Source: Spirochaetaceae bacterium
GTDB lineage: Bacteria; Spirochaetota; Spirochaetia; B11-G9
Length of the DNA: 64,000 bases
Direction: 5' to 3'
Assembly (NCBI GenBank): GCA_015493635.1
Contig: WGCU01000018.1
Location: forward strand, 62,001 to 126,000
The position numbers were made by a program, and so were the translations under genes. The notes beneath the pieces were generated by a model. That model was not told the origin of the DNA. It did no database searches and saw nothing but the letters and a program-made list of their open reading frames with translations. Below are positions 1-9,326 of the stretch, piece after piece; within the stretch, counting starts at the first letter, position 1, and the number at the start of each line of letters is the position of its first letter.

Positions 1-507
1 GCCGTCGATTGACAATGAAACACTTGCTTTCTTTTCATAGGTATCGGTCGTTAGAATAGCTTTACATGAATGTAAAAATCCATCCTGAGTATTTTTAATA
101 GGAAAATTTAGGTCATTAAGGGAGTCTTTTATTTTATTAATGGGAAGGCCGACCCCTATAACTCCTGTTGAAGCGGTAAGTATCTCTTCCGTTTGAGAAC
201 CAATGAGTTCGGCAGCGTATTCAGCCAGAAGAATATTATTTTCTGCTCCCTCATGGCCGGTGCACGCATTTGCATTTCCACTGTTTACAATGACACCCCT
301 GACTTTCTGATCTTTATCAAGGATCTTTTTATTACGGGATACACAAGCGGCATGGACTCTGTTTGTTGTGAACATTCCTGCTGCGGCAGCCGGAATACTA
401 CTTACAATGAGTGCCGTATCCATGCCGTCTTTTTTTATACCGGAATAAAATCCTTCGAAAATAAATCCTTCAGGAATTTTGACAGAATCTTTATCAAGTT
501 TTAACAC
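1..507 (-). CDS. argJ: ArgJ, glutamate N-acetyltransferase (3' part cut off by window)
   Basis: Bifunctional ornithine acetyltransferase/N-acetylglutamate synthase of arginine biosynthesis. I translated the minus strand from a GTG at 505-507; 169 codons are open to the window edge. Seen: N-terminal FYSGIKKDGMDTALI, then SGNANACTG and STGVIG, all typical of the ArgJ N-terminal half. The self-cleavage Thr lies further on and is outside the window. The GTG start is supported by AAAGGAG about 10 nt upstream and a 20-nt gap after argC, so the two genes are probably one argCJ operon. The family assignment is firm; completeness cannot be judged here. Confidence 0.9.
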   Translation of the reverse strand, partial: MLKLDKDSVKIPEGFIFEGFYSGIKKDGMDTALIVSSIPAAAAGMFTTNRVHAACVSRNKKILDKDQKVRGVIVNSGNANACTGHEGAENNILLAEYAAELIGSQTEEILTASTGVIGVGLPINKIKDSLNDLNFPIKNTQDGFLHSCKAILTTDTYEKKASVSLSIDG

Positions 508-527
508 CTCGGTTCGTCTCCTTTTGT

Positions 528-1568
528 TTACAGTACGGCTGGAATAGCTGTAAGACCTTCCTCTTCAGGGTACCCGAAAAGGATATTCATATTCTGAACA
601 GCCTGGCCGGCTGCTCCCTTTATAAGATTATCAATAGCTCCGACAATAATAACCCTGTTTAGACGTTCATCAAGAGCAAATCCAATATCAATAAAATTTG
701 ATGAGCGTACAAAGCGGGTTTCAGGTAATTTCCCGGGATCAAGGATACGAACAAAATGTTCATTACGGTAAAAATTTTTATAAAGATAAAAGAGATCATC
801 CAGAGAAGTGGACTTTTTTAATGATGCATAACTGGTTGTAAGAATTCCTCTGTTCATGGGTATGAGATGAGGAGTAAAAGTAAGCATAACATCTTCACCT
901 GCTAAAATTGACAATTCCTGCTCAATTTCAGGCGCATGGCGGTGCGACGCAGCTTTGTATGCTTTAACTGACTCATTACACTCCGCGTAATGAACACCCC
1001 GGGACAGTGATCTTCCTGCACCGGAAATACCGGATTTAGCATCAATAATTATTGATGACGGGTTTATTCTTTTTTCTGCAAGAAGAGGTGCAAGCGAGAG
1101 TATGCTGCATGTTGTGTAGCAGCCGGGATTTGCTATAAGGCGGCTTGCCGCTATCTCTATTCTGTTAAGTTCACAGAGGCCATACACTGCTTGTTTCAGT
1201 ATTTTGGTATTTGTGTGTTTTACTCCGTACCATTTCTCATAAACATCTTCATTCTTCAATCTGAAATCAGCACCTAAATCTATAATAACAGTTTTTAAAA
1301 GGATGTCTTCTGTTACTTGACTAAAAGTTAAACCATGAGGCAGTGCAAGAAATATTACATCGCAGGAATCAGCCATTTCTGCGATGTCCATTGAAACACA
1401 TCTGTCAGAAAGAAGCGTATTAAACTGAGAGAAGATATCAGTAAAAGGTTCTCCCTGATAAGTCCTGGATGAAAGATACTTTATTTCTACTTCAGGATGG
1501 CCGGTAAGAAGTCGGACAATTTCTTCCCCAGCATAACCTGTAGCTCCAATAATTCCTGCTTTTATCAT
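528..1568 (-). CDS. argC: N-acetyl-gamma-glutamyl-phosphate reductase ArgC
   Basis: NADPH-dependent reduction of N-acetylglutamyl phosphate to the semialdehyde, third step of arginine biosynthesis; cytoplasmic. The protein opens with the nucleotide-binding GATGYAG (residues 8-14). The catalytic Cys150 sits in NPGCYTT, and HRHAPEIEQ is the conserved His-containing active-site segment. 346 aa is normal for the family. The frame stays open 21 codons further upstream to 1631, but that extension (MLLLIMVQMIDSF...) has no family counterpart, so I start at the Met of MIKAGIIGATG. No strong ribosome-binding site is visible. argJ follows 20 nt downstream. Confidence 0.95.
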   Translation of the reverse strand: MIKAGIIGATGYAGEEIVRLLTGHPEVEIKYLSSRTYQGEPFTDIFSQFNTLLSDRCVSMDIAEMADSCDVIFLALPHGLTFSQVTEDILLKTVIIDLGADFRLKNEDVYEKWYGVKHTNTKILKQAVYGLCELNRIEIAASRLIANPGCYTTCSILSLAPLLAEKRINPSSIIIDAKSGISGAGRSLSRGVHYAECNESVKAYKAASHRHAPEIEQELSILAGEDVMLTFTPHLIPMNRGILTTSYASLKKSTSLDDLFYLYKNFYRNEHFVRILDPGKLPETRFVRSSNFIDIGFALDERLNRVIIVGAIDNLIKGAAGQAVQNMNILFGYPEEEGLTAIPAVL

Positions 1569-1645
1569 GCAGGTATGATACGTACTCCCCCTGAAACTGT
1601 CAATCATTTGCACCATAATGAGTAATAACATAATTTAATAGGGGC

Positions 1646-1674
1646 TTTAAAATAATTAATTTTTACTTTATATT
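1646..1674 (+). promoter_or_regulatory. Possible promoter of folP-folK
   Basis: TTTAAA (1646-1651), a 17-nt spacer and TATATT (1669-1674) fit a sigma-70-type promoter moderately. They lie in the 129-bp divergent gap between argC and folP. Transcription would start near 1681, just before the GGAG ribosome-binding site of folP. In such A+T-rich DNA this could occur by chance. Confidence 0.35.
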
Positions 1675-1697
1675 CTCTTTAATGGAGATATTTACCA

Positions 1698-2522
1698 ATG
1701 CGTATAGGAAAGAATGAATTTAATACAGAAAATCAAGTCTATATTATGGGTATTTTGAATGTAACTCCTGATTCTTTTTCTGACGGCGGGAAGTTCAATA
1801 CGATCAATAATGCGGTAAAACAGGCCCTGCGTATGGAAAGAGAAGGGGCCTCTCTTATCGATGTCGGGGGTGAATCAACACGGCCGGGACATGAAAGCGT
1901 ATCTGCTGATGAGGAAATTTCAAGAGTTGTTCCCGTTATAACTGAGCTTAAGAAGAATTTATCAATACCAATTTCAATTGATACTTCCAAGGCTGCTGTA
2001 GCTGTAAAAGCTCTTAATGCCGGAGCTTCGCTTCTCAATGATGTATGGGGTTTTAGAAAAGACCGGGATATTTCGGCTGTTGCCGCTGATTTCGGTGTTC
2101 CCTGCTGTTTAATGCATAACAGGGAATCTACCGTGTACCATGATTTTCTTTCAGAAATTAAGGATGATCTTAAAATAAGTATTGATATTGCTCTGAGGGC
2201 AGGTGTTTCAGAAGATTCCATAATAATTGATCCGGGTATTGGTTTTGGTAAAACAGTTGTACAGAACCTTGTTGTCCTAAACAACCTTGAAATAGTAAAT
2301 GATATAGGGTTCCCGTGGCTCCTTGGTGCTTCACGCAAATCAGTAATAGGGAAATCTCTCGATCTTCCCATAGATGAAAGAATGGAAGGAACGGTCGTAA
2401 CGACGGTATTTGGAGTACAAAAAGGTGCAAGTTTTATCCGGGTTCATGATGTTAAAGAAAATCTTCGGGCAGTAGAAATGACACGGTCCATTCTAGAGGA
2501 AGCCCTGGCCAGTGGAAAATAA
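1698..2522 (+). CDS. folP: Dihydropteroate synthase FolP
   Basis: Condenses p-aminobenzoate with hydroxymethyl-dihydropterin diphosphate to dihydropteroate in folate synthesis; the known target of sulfonamides. Family motifs seen: MGILNVTPDSFSDGG (residues 17-31), DVGGESTRPG, DPGIGFGKT and GASRKS, which cover the pterin and pABA pockets of the TIM barrel. Length 274 aa is typical. The ATG has GGAG about 10 nt upstream. It overlaps the GTG start of folK by 11 nt, indicating translational coupling of two consecutive folate-pathway enzymes. Confidence 0.96.
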   Translation: MRIGKNEFNTENQVYIMGILNVTPDSFSDGGKFNTINNAVKQALRMEREGASLIDVGGESTRPGHESVSADEEISRVVPVITELKKNLSIPISIDTSKAAVAVKALNAGASLLNDVWGFRKDRDISAVAADFGVPCCLMHNRESTVYHDFLSEIKDDLKISIDIALRAGVSEDSIIIDPGIGFGKTVVQNLVVLNNLEIVNDIGFPWLLGASRKSVIGKSLDLPIDERMEGTVVTTVFGVQKGASFIRVHDVKENLRAVEMTRSILEEALASGK

Positions 2523-3027
2523 AAAACATACGGTATACATAGGTGTCGGCTCGAATATAGGAGACAGGCTTGCTTCCATCCGCTCTGCAAGAGATGAACT
2601 TAAATATAATAAAAATATTGCATTGCTTCGCGTTTCAGACATCTATGAAACACAGCCTTACGGTTATAAAGATCAAGGACTCTTTTTAAATTGTGTATTT
2701 GAACTTGAAACAGATTTTTTACCTGCTGAATTGTTATTAACACTTCTAAAAATTGAAAAAACATTAAAGAGAACTCGTCTTATTCATTGGGGCCCGCGGA
2801 CAATTGATCTTGACATACTTTTTTATGACGACCTTATTATGAGGACTGATTCCTTAATAATACCCCATAAGGAGCTGCATAAGAGACTTTTTGTCCTTGC
2901 TCCACTAAATGATCTTATCCCTGATTTTATTCATCCGGTATTAAAAATAAGCTGCCGGGAAATGGAAAATGAATGTAGAAACGAAGACTCTCTTTCTGTA
3001 GAGTTTTATCTAAAAGGGAATTTTTAA
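2512..3027 (+). CDS. folK: Hydroxymethyl-dihydropterin pyrophosphokinase FolK
   Basis: HPPK transfers pyrophosphate from ATP to 6-hydroxymethyl-dihydropterin, making the FolP substrate. Seen: GVGSNIGDR near the N-terminus, PYGYKDQGLFLN in the substrate loop, and WGPRTIDLDIL with the Mg-binding Asp pair; 171 aa fits the family. It starts with GTG at 2512 inside the last codons of folP. Its TAA stop shares the tetranucleotide TTAA (3024-3027) with the stop of the convergent histidine kinase gene, so there is no intergenic DNA between them. Confidence 0.95.
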   Translation: MENKKHTVYIGVGSNIGDRLASIRSARDELKYNKNIALLRVSDIYETQPYGYKDQGLFLNCVFELETDFLPAELLLTLLKIEKTLKRTRLIHWGPRTIDLDILFYDDLIMRTDSLIIPHKELHKRLFVLAPLNDLIPDFIHPVLKISCREMENECRNEDSLSVEFYLKGNF

Positions 3028-5120
3028 CGTTTTAATGGAAAGGTGAGGGTAAAAGTGGTACCGGCCTGTTCAGAAGAGACAACTTCAATAGTTCCCCGGT
3101 GGTTGTGAACAACAGAGTAAACAATTGATAATCCCAGTCCCGTACCCTTTTCTTTTGTTGAAAAAAAGGGATCAAAGATTGTGTCAATATCTTTTTCAGG
3201 TATGCCCTTACCAAAATCAGTGACTGAAATAATTATTTTATTGTTATTTTTATCATTGGTTGTAGAGATAGTAACTTCTCCCTTGTCTCCTGATGCCTGG
3301 AGTGCATTGATAAAAAGATTGATAAATATCTGCTGCAGCTGTATTTTATTTCCGTAGACCATGGAATCATGAGCATCAGGATAGAATATTGGTACGGCGT
3401 CTTTTCCTGAAAAAGCAATTACGATGGAGTTGTTAATTACTTCTTGTATATCAAGTGAAGTTTTTCCTGCTTTTTTACCTCTTGAGAATGTAAGAAGCTG
3501 GTTTGTTAGATTTGAAGCATTGGAACCTGTTTTTAATGCGTCATTAAGATACTCTTTTATTTCTATGTTGTTTGTTTCATGTAAAGCAAGTGAGATATTA
3601 CCCTTTATAACGGCAAGCATATTATTAAAATCATGTGCTATACCTCCAGCAAGTATTCCAATTGAATCGAGCTTTTGTGCTCTTATAAGCTGTGCTTTAA
3701 TTTTTTGAGAATCAGTAATATCACTACAGGCGAGAAGAATGCAGGGTGCTCCTTTCAAATTCACATATTCTGTTGATACAAGAAGTGTCCTTTTTTTATT
3801 ATTTTTTGTTTGTATTACACAGTTTCTACTAATTATGGATTCCTTTTCCCTTATATCATGGATAAGTTTTCTGTTTTCATTGTTTTTGATGAGAATAGAT
3901 TTAAAAAATATATCCATGCCCTGAATTTCATTCCTGGTATAACCAGCAATATGAAGTGCCATACTGTTTATTTCAAGAACAGATCCGTCGGTAATTCGAA
4001 AAAAAACAAGACCGATGGGGCTGGCATTAAAAACCTTTGAATATTTTTTTTCAGACTCCTGAAGTTTCAGCATTGTTTCTTCTTTTTGCTGAATTTGTTT
4101 CTGAAGGTTTTTTAAGATACGAATATCGCTGGCGGTGATGATATAACTAAGAACAAATCCATGGGCATCTTTTAAAACCTCTATGGTGAGTAAAACCGGT
4201 ATCATTGATCCTGTTCTTGTTTTCAGAAGTGTTTCTTTTGAATATGAATTTGAAAAATCTATTGCGGGGAAAAAAGTATCATATGTATGAAACATGACTT
4301 CATTGTATTTGAATCCGGATATTTGCAGAGTACGTTCATTGGCATAGCTTATCTTTTTATTTATGTCAAGAATAATAACCAAATCAGAAATATGTGAAAA
4401 AATACTGTTCTGTACCATTCGTGAAACGTTACTCATTAAATGAAACTTTATAATAGTATAAGCAACAGCTCCCAGCCAGATATTAAGAAACACAGGGAAA
4501 AGAGGGGGAACGGTGAGATGAAAATAATAAAAAAATATTTTTCTATAAAACAAAACTAAAAGAGACAACGAAAAGGTTGCTATTAAAATAGATTTAGCCT
4601 GATATTGTTTTATAGTGCCGCTGTTTCGGCGTCCCCATATTACAAGAAGGATGAGTGCGGCAGAAATGTATATAACATAATAGATAAATGTAATGCTAAA
4701 AAGAGGTGATTGTGTATTGTAATTTTGTGCCCAGCCAAAATTAGTTTTTTTAAACGGAGCAAAAAGAAGATTATACTTTAAATTTACAATATAAAGAATA
4801 ACCGGAAGGAAAAGAGAATAGGGCAGCCTTTTGTCAAATAAAGTACCGCGTTTTTCAGTAAGAATAACAATAAACTTCAAGAAAACCAAAGGGAATAAAA
4901 ACCAAAAGAGAGAGGCTGCTGAAAGTATCGTTCTGCTTGTTTTCCCGTCTTTTACAGAAACAGCAAAATAAGTTGATACAGATATGAGACACAAAAGCAG
5001 TGCAAGACGGAAAAAACTCCTGTTTAAATATGAATATTTCTGAGATATTAAAGTATAAATTCCCAGGTACAATGAAAAAAGTGCAGAAGCAATGATTGAA
5101 TGATAGTAGAGGGTAATCAA
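3024..5120 (-). CDS. 7TM-PAS-PAS sensor histidine kinase
   Basis: Membrane sensor kinase of 698 aa. The first ~230 residues hold about seven hydrophobic segments, resembling the 7TM N-terminal domain of some histidine kinases. Two PAS-like domains follow (about 241-330 and 355-470), then a HisKA domain with His496 in AHDFNN and a HATPase domain (about 590-697) with N-box NLFINALQAS, G1 DFGKGIP and G2 GTGLGLS. It starts with TTG at 5118-5120; the bases TTGA also contain the stop of the upstream kinase gene, so the two are coupled. No receiver is fused and no stand-alone response regulator is nearby, so the phosphotransfer partner is unknown; the receiver of the neighbouring kinase is one candidate. 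Confidence 0.88.
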   Translation of the reverse strand: MITLYYHSIIASALFSLYLGIYTLISQKYSYLNRSFFRLALLLCLISVSTYFAVSVKDGKTSRTILSAASLFWFLFPLVFLKFIVILTEKRGTLFDKRLPYSLFLPVILYIVNLKYNLLFAPFKKTNFGWAQNYNTQSPLFSITFIYYVIYISAALILLVIWGRRNSGTIKQYQAKSILIATFSLSLLVLFYRKIFFYYFHLTVPPLFPVFLNIWLGAVAYTIIKFHLMSNVSRMVQNSIFSHISDLVIILDINKKISYANERTLQISGFKYNEVMFHTYDTFFPAIDFSNSYSKETLLKTRTGSMIPVLLTIEVLKDAHGFVLSYIITASDIRILKNLQKQIQQKEETMLKLQESEKKYSKVFNASPIGLVFFRITDGSVLEINSMALHIAGYTRNEIQGMDIFFKSILIKNNENRKLIHDIREKESIISRNCVIQTKNNKKRTLLVSTEYVNLKGAPCILLACSDITDSQKIKAQLIRAQKLDSIGILAGGIAHDFNNMLAVIKGNISLALHETNNIEIKEYLNDALKTGSNASNLTNQLLTFSRGKKAGKTSLDIQEVINNSIVIAFSGKDAVPIFYPDAHDSMVYGNKIQLQQIFINLFINALQASGDKGEVTISTTNDKNNNKIIISVTDFGKGIPEKDIDTIFDPFFSTKEKGTGLGLSIVYSVVHNHRGTIEVVSSEQAGTTFTLTFPLKR

Positions 5121-8100
5121 AGGTCCATCTTTATTGTGAATGTTGTTCCATTTTGTACGGTAATTTCCATATACCCTTTCTGTTCTTCTGCAAGAATTCT
5201 TATGAGCTCAAGCCCGAAGCCTTTTCCTCCTTGTGCCATCGTTTTTTCTGGGATGCCTTTACCGTTATCAGATACTTTTAGTATAAGCGAGCTATCATCT
5301 TTGTGCAATGAAACATGTATAATGCCGCCAGACTCATGCGGGAACGCATATTTATCTGCGTTGGTAAGTATTTCGTTTATAATAAGACCAAGATTAAAAG
5401 AAGTTTGTGCACTCATTGTAAAATCTTCTATTTCAGGAATTATCTGAATACTATGATTACCGAGGAAATTTTTTACCATTTGTTGAATTAACGCCTGAAT
5501 GTACTGAGTACTATTTTTACCTGAAAAACTATTTAGACCTGAAAGCTGATCATACAACAGTATCATACTATCTATCCTGTTCTTAAGATTGTTCATTACG
5601 GTACAGGCTCTATCGTCTTTAAGTGATGCTGCTTCAATATTTATCATACTACGAACTGCCATGAGATTATTTTTTATTCTATGATGTGATTCACGTAAAA
5701 TAATGTCTTTCTGTTTGAGGAGCTTAAGAATTTTGTGTTCCGCTTCTTTACGTTTTGTTATATCCACTTGTGCTCCGAAATTACCGGTAATTCTTCCGGC
5801 ATTATCGTACATGCATACATAGTTTCCTTCAACGTACATAGTTGTACCGTCAAAACGTTTTTCCATTGTTTCTGTATGAATGTGTCCGGCATCGAACAGG
5901 TTTTTGGTTAACATTTTTCCGTAATTTTCATCATGTTTAAAGAAATATGATGTAGGTTTTCCGATCATCTCTTCTTTATTTATCCGGTATTGATCTGCAA
6001 GCGCATCATTGAGCATGGTTACTTTTTGTGTTTTCATAACATGATCAAGTATAGCATCCTTATCAGCTTCATCGTTCCATAACACAGGTTCGTCAAGCAT
6101 CATAAAGAAAAATCCTGTCATTGACTGATCAAAAAATAATTTAAGCTGTGATTCAGTACGGACCTGTTCTGAAATATCTCTTGAATATCCCTGAATATAG
6201 AGAGGCTTTCCTGTATTACTGTAAATTATCCGTGCCTTGATCTCCACAGGCGTTTCTGATCCGTCTTTCTTAAGGTGATGTGTTGTAAAAATTAAATAGC
6301 GCTGGGAATAGCCCGCGTTTAGTTCCTTTTCAGCAAGAGAATACACTCGCCGATATTCCTTATTGGTAAAGAGCTTACTGATATTCATATCAAGAATCTC
6401 TTCTGGAGTGTACCCAAGAAGTTTTTCAACAGAGTGACTCATGTATATGACTGTTAGACCCAAATCAATTATCCAGATCAAATCGTAAGCATTTTCAGTA
6501 ATGATGTCCAGCATTTCTTCTTTTATTTTAAGGTCCTTTTCCGCCTGTACTTTTTCACTTATATCTTCTACCATGCCCTGAAAATAACGGATTCTTCCAT
6601 TTTCATCCCTAACAGCAGTAGAACTTTCCCTGATATACAGTGTTGTTCCGTCTTTCCGTATCCATTCTGCCTCTATCCCCTTTATTCTGCCATCCCGTTC
6701 CATACGTGTTAGAAACTCTTTCCGGTTGTATCCGGGTGCAAAGTTAGCAGTATTAAGATCCCAATCCTTGATCTCATCAAATGAAGAATAGCCGAGCATG
6801 TTTATCATGGAAGGGTTAGCCAGAAGTATTTTCCCCTCGGGATTAGTACGGTATATTCCAAGATGTGATTGTTCAAAAATATCACTGAGAATCTTTTCGG
6901 TCTCCATTGTTTCTTCTTCCAGGAGAAGCCGCCGTATGGATATTGAGGTAATATTTATGAATGATTCAAGGAGAACTGTGTCAGGATTATCCTCTCCTCC
7001 CTGAAGTCCAACTGAAGAAGTTCCGTATAGTCTCCCATCGATATAATAAGCAAGGCCGAGAATCCTGTCGATTCCAAATTCAGTATTAATTAATGTGGAA
7101 ACATCTCTTCCTATTGCCCTATGAGTATTTTCAAATAAGCTGGGAAATATCTTTATCCGTTCGTTTATTATTCTCGTGTAATAAACATCGGTAACAGGTA
7201 CAACGGTGAAGAGAATATTATTATCACTAATTTTTATTGCTCTATCAAGTATAGTTTTGGATGCTGCTATTCTTACATGAGTAAGCGTTTTATTCGTTGG
7301 ATCATATTCTGAAAATGTTGAAAAAACAGCCCCGGTAAAATTTTTCAACTGATTACATATAAGATTTGCAAGTTCAGCAAAATTACGGGAATCCGCCTGT
7401 TCTCTGGAAATCTTATTTAAAAAAGTTAAGTAACGGCTTTTTATAAGTTCCTTTTTTTCTGTAAGAAGCTGTTGGGTAATATCTCTATGTATCTGAACAT
7501 ATTCGGTTATTTCATTATTTTTATTCCGTATCGGTGTTATTGAAGCTTCAACAGTAATTGATGTCCCGTTCTTTTTCTTAATATAAAAATAGGTGTAAAA
7601 ACGCTCGCCAGGTGAGGTGTCTACCGAAAGATTCCAGTTGTTTTTATCTGTTACAGGATTAATACCGATAATTTCGGGTGTCAAAAGGCCGAGTGTTTCT
7701 TCTGGAGTGTATCCGTAAAGTTCTGTGAACCGGGGATTGATATATGTAATAATACCTCGTATATCAGTGATAAATAGTACGTCTTTTGTTGTGGCAATAG
7801 CTCTGTCAAGACGTTCAAGTTTTGTTATCGCTGCATTTAGTTCTTTATTTGCTTTTTCCGAATCATTCTGATGTTTTATGCTTTTTTGACGCTCTTCAAA
7901 AAGTTTAAAAGCCATTTTTATTGAAGCATCCAGTACAGTTATATTCGAATTCTTGACAACGTAACCATACGAGGTAATACTTTCGGTTTTTTCAACAATA
8001 TCAGGTTCTGTATGTGAAGATAAAAATACAATAGGGATCTCTTCCCGTTCGAGAATCTGTGCAGCCGCTTCCGTTCCGTCCATACCATTGCCAAGATTGA

Positions 8101-8275
8101 TATCCATGAGGATTAAATCTACACCAACCCTCTTGTTCTGCATAATCTCTATTGCTTTTTTACCGTTGAAGGTATGAATAACAGTATAGCCTCTTTTCTC
8201 AAGCAGGCCTGACTGATTAAGTGCTATAATTGCATCATCTTCCACAAGAAGGATTGTTTTATTACTGTTCATCAT
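5117..8275 (-). CDS. REC-PAS-GAF-PAS3-HisKA_2 hybrid histidine kinase
   Basis: Soluble kinase of about 1050 aa, domain order by reading: N-terminal receiver (about 1-125) with acidic pair in LLVEDD and phospho-Asp in LILMDINLG; PAS (about 160-280); GAF (about 285-455); three more PAS (about 460-835); a HisKA_2 dimerisation domain with phospho-His in RESHHRIKNNL; and HATPase with DNGKGIPEKT. It lacks membrane segments, so inputs are probably cytosolic. HisKA_2 kinases usually signal to atypical output regulators. The frame opens at a TTG at 8293, but the likely promoter overlaps that codon, so I chose ATG 8275 (ATG 8272 is also possible). Coupled by TTGA to the downstream 7TM kinase. Confidence 0.87.
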   Translation of the reverse strand: MMNSNKTILLVEDDAIIALNQSGLLEKRGYTVIHTFNGKKAIEIMQNKRVGVDLILMDINLGNGMDGTEAAAQILEREEIPIVFLSSHTEPDIVEKTESITSYGYVVKNSNITVLDASIKMAFKLFEERQKSIKHQNDSEKANKELNAAITKLERLDRAIATTKDVLFITDIRGIITYINPRFTELYGYTPEETLGLLTPEIIGINPVTDKNNWNLSVDTSPGERFYTYFYIKKKNGTSITVEASITPIRNKNNEITEYVQIHRDITQQLLTEKKELIKSRYLTFLNKISREQADSRNFAELANLICNQLKNFTGAVFSTFSEYDPTNKTLTHVRIAASKTILDRAIKISDNNILFTVVPVTDVYYTRIINERIKIFPSLFENTHRAIGRDVSTLINTEFGIDRILGLAYYIDGRLYGTSSVGLQGGEDNPDTVLLESFINITSISIRRLLLEEETMETEKILSDIFEQSHLGIYRTNPEGKILLANPSMINMLGYSSFDEIKDWDLNTANFAPGYNRKEFLTRMERDGRIKGIEAEWIRKDGTTLYIRESSTAVRDENGRIRYFQGMVEDISEKVQAEKDLKIKEEMLDIITENAYDLIWIIDLGLTVIYMSHSVEKLLGYTPEEILDMNISKLFTNKEYRRVYSLAEKELNAGYSQRYLIFTTHHLKKDGSETPVEIKARIIYSNTGKPLYIQGYSRDISEQVRTESQLKLFFDQSMTGFFFMMLDEPVLWNDEADKDAILDHVMKTQKVTMLNDALADQYRINKEEMIGKPTSYFFKHDENYGKMLTKNLFDAGHIHTETMEKRFDGTTMYVEGNYVCMYDNAGRITGNFGAQVDITKRKEAEHKILKLLKQKDIILRESHHRIKNNLMAVRSMINIEAASLKDDRACTVMNNLKNRIDSMILLYDQLSGLNSFSGKNSTQYIQALIQQMVKNFLGNHSIQIIPEIEDFTMSAQTSFNLGLIINEILTNADKYAFPHESGGIIHVSLHKDDSSLILKVSDNGKGIPEKTMAQGGKGFGLELIRILAEEQKGYMEITVQNGTTFTIKMDL

Positions 8276-8292
8276 AGGTCTTTCTGTATCCA

Positions 8293-8320
8293 AGTTTAAA
8301 TGTTATATTGCTGTTGTCAA
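8293..8320 (-). promoter_or_regulatory. Promoter of the two-kinase operon
   Basis: Read on the minus strand: TTGACA (8315-8320), 16-nt spacer, TAAACT (8293-8298). The perfect -35 box and position just upstream of the hybrid kinase support it. Transcription would start near 8286, leaving a leader of only about 10 nt and excluding the TTG at 8293 as start codon. Confidence 0.55.
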
Positions 8321-8337
8321 GAAAAATAAAAAATCTT

Positions 8338-8763
8338 TCAAGGTTTAGACTGTCTGGATTTTGTAAACAGAATTATTTTTCGTAGAAAAAAATTAAAAAA
8401 GAAGATAAGAGTTCCTCCTATAATACGAGAAATAAGATAGTAAACTCCTGCTACCGAAGTAAAAAACCACAGAGCAAGCATATTTAATGCGAGTCCAAAG
8501 ACTCCGATTACAATAAATAAAGAATATTCTGCATATTTATTGGAATATTTTTTTACAGGGAAAATCCATCTGATTGATAAAAAATAACTCAGTGTTGTGC
8601 CGCTTATAAATCCAAGAATACCTCCAACCATATAGTACAACCCCAGGATTTCTACTGAAAAAGTAAGAATGCTGAAATCAATGGTAAATGAAATAAAACT
8701 GCTGATCATAGATTTAGTCAGCTGTACATGCAAAGCGTGTGAAGAGTTATGATCGAAAACCAT
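8338..8763 (-). CDS. GtrA-family four-TM membrane protein
   Basis: 141 aa with four hydrophobic segments and the GtrA-like pattern: an N-terminal helix pair, SYFLSIRWIF between helices, and a C-terminal FNFFLRKIILF. GtrA proteins are thought to help move polyprenyl-linked sugars across the inner membrane, but no glycosyltransferase is adjacent, so the substrate is unknown. The frame is open to 8892, which would overlap the divergent Lrp gene and add a non-family leader; I start at the ATG at 8763, which has AAGGA about 11 nt upstream. The gene lies 63 bp upstream of the hybrid kinase on the same strand, with a promoter for the kinase between them. Confidence 0.8.
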   Translation of the reverse strand: MVFDHNSSHALHVQLTKSMISSFISFTIDFSILTFSVEILGLYYMVGGILGFISGTTLSYFLSIRWIFPVKKYSNKYAEYSLFIVIGVFGLALNMLALWFFTSVAGVYYLISRIIGGTLIFFFNFFLRKIILFTKSRQSKP

Positions 8764-8795
8764 TGTCTCTACCGTCCTTAAAAATTTTATTTTTC

Positions 8796-8824
8796 TTGCA
8801 AAAGCATTAAAGCTATTATAGACT
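8796..8824 (+). promoter_or_regulatory. Possible promoter of the Lrp-type regulator
   Basis: TTGCAA (8796-8801), 17-nt spacer and TAGACT (8819-8824), 21 bp before the ATG of the regulator in the divergent gap with the GtrA gene. Only a moderate match. Confidence 0.35.
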
Positions 8825-8844
8825 AATGTCCGAAAAGGATCAAA

Positions 8845-9312
8845 ATGATAAAACTTGATAAAATAAACAAAAAAATACTTGAAATGCTCCAAAATGACAG
8901 TTCAATTACCAATGCTGATCTTGCAAAAAAGATTGGTCTTGCACCTGCAAGTACCCTGGAACGGGTAAAGAAACTTGAAGCGGCAGGTGTTATCAGAAAG
9001 TATGTTGGACTTGTTGATCAGGAAAAGGTAGGGAAGGGAATTACTGTTTTTGTAGAGGTATCCCTTGTTAATCATACTGCCGCTTCAATTAATAATTTTA
9101 CGAAAGCAATTATATCAATTCCGGAAGTTCTTGAATGCCATCATCTTGCAGGTGATAAAGATTTCCTGCTGAAAGTAGTGACTGATAATATAAAACAATA
9201 CAGAGACTTTGCTCTCGGAGAACTTGCAAATCTCGAAGGTATCGGTAAAGTACATACTCTCTTCAGTTTAAGTACGGTAAAAAGTTCTACTGCGATACCA
9301 ATAGATTCGTAA
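8845..9312 (+). CDS. Lrp/AsnC-family transcriptional regulator
   Basis: 155 aa, complete feast/famine regulator: N-terminal winged helix-turn-helix (about 1-55, LDKINKKILEMLQ ... LAKKIGLAPASTLERVKKLE) and C-terminal RAM ligand-binding domain (about 65-145) with HHLAGDKDFLLKV, the usual amino-acid-sensing segment. AAGGA lies 5 nt before the ATG. It sits immediately upstream of iorAB-acdAB on the same strand, so an amino acid, perhaps an aromatic one, is the plausible effector and those genes the plausible target. That role is inferred from position. A 15-bp dyad at 9327-9341 could be its operator. Confidence 0.92.
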   Translation: MIKLDKINKKILEMLQNDSSITNADLAKKIGLAPASTLERVKKLEAAGVIRKYVGLVDQEKVGKGITVFVEVSLVNHTAASINNFTKAIISIPEVLECHHLAGDKDFLLKVVTDNIKQYRDFALGELANLEGIGKVHTLFSLSTVKSSTAIPIDS

Positions 9313-9326
9313 AATAATTCTAAATA

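Noticed and set aside
193-504. Open frame of 103 codons on the plus strand
   Set aside because: Lies wholly inside argJ on the other strand; no ribosome-binding site or family resemblance.
1739-2371. Open frame of 210 codons on the minus strand
   Set aside because: Antisense shadow of folP, which has full family motifs; Ser/Arg-rich composition typical of a shadow frame.
8764-8892. Longer N-terminus for the GtrA-like protein
   Set aside because: It would overlap the Lrp-type gene, adds non-family residues, and has no ribosome-binding site.
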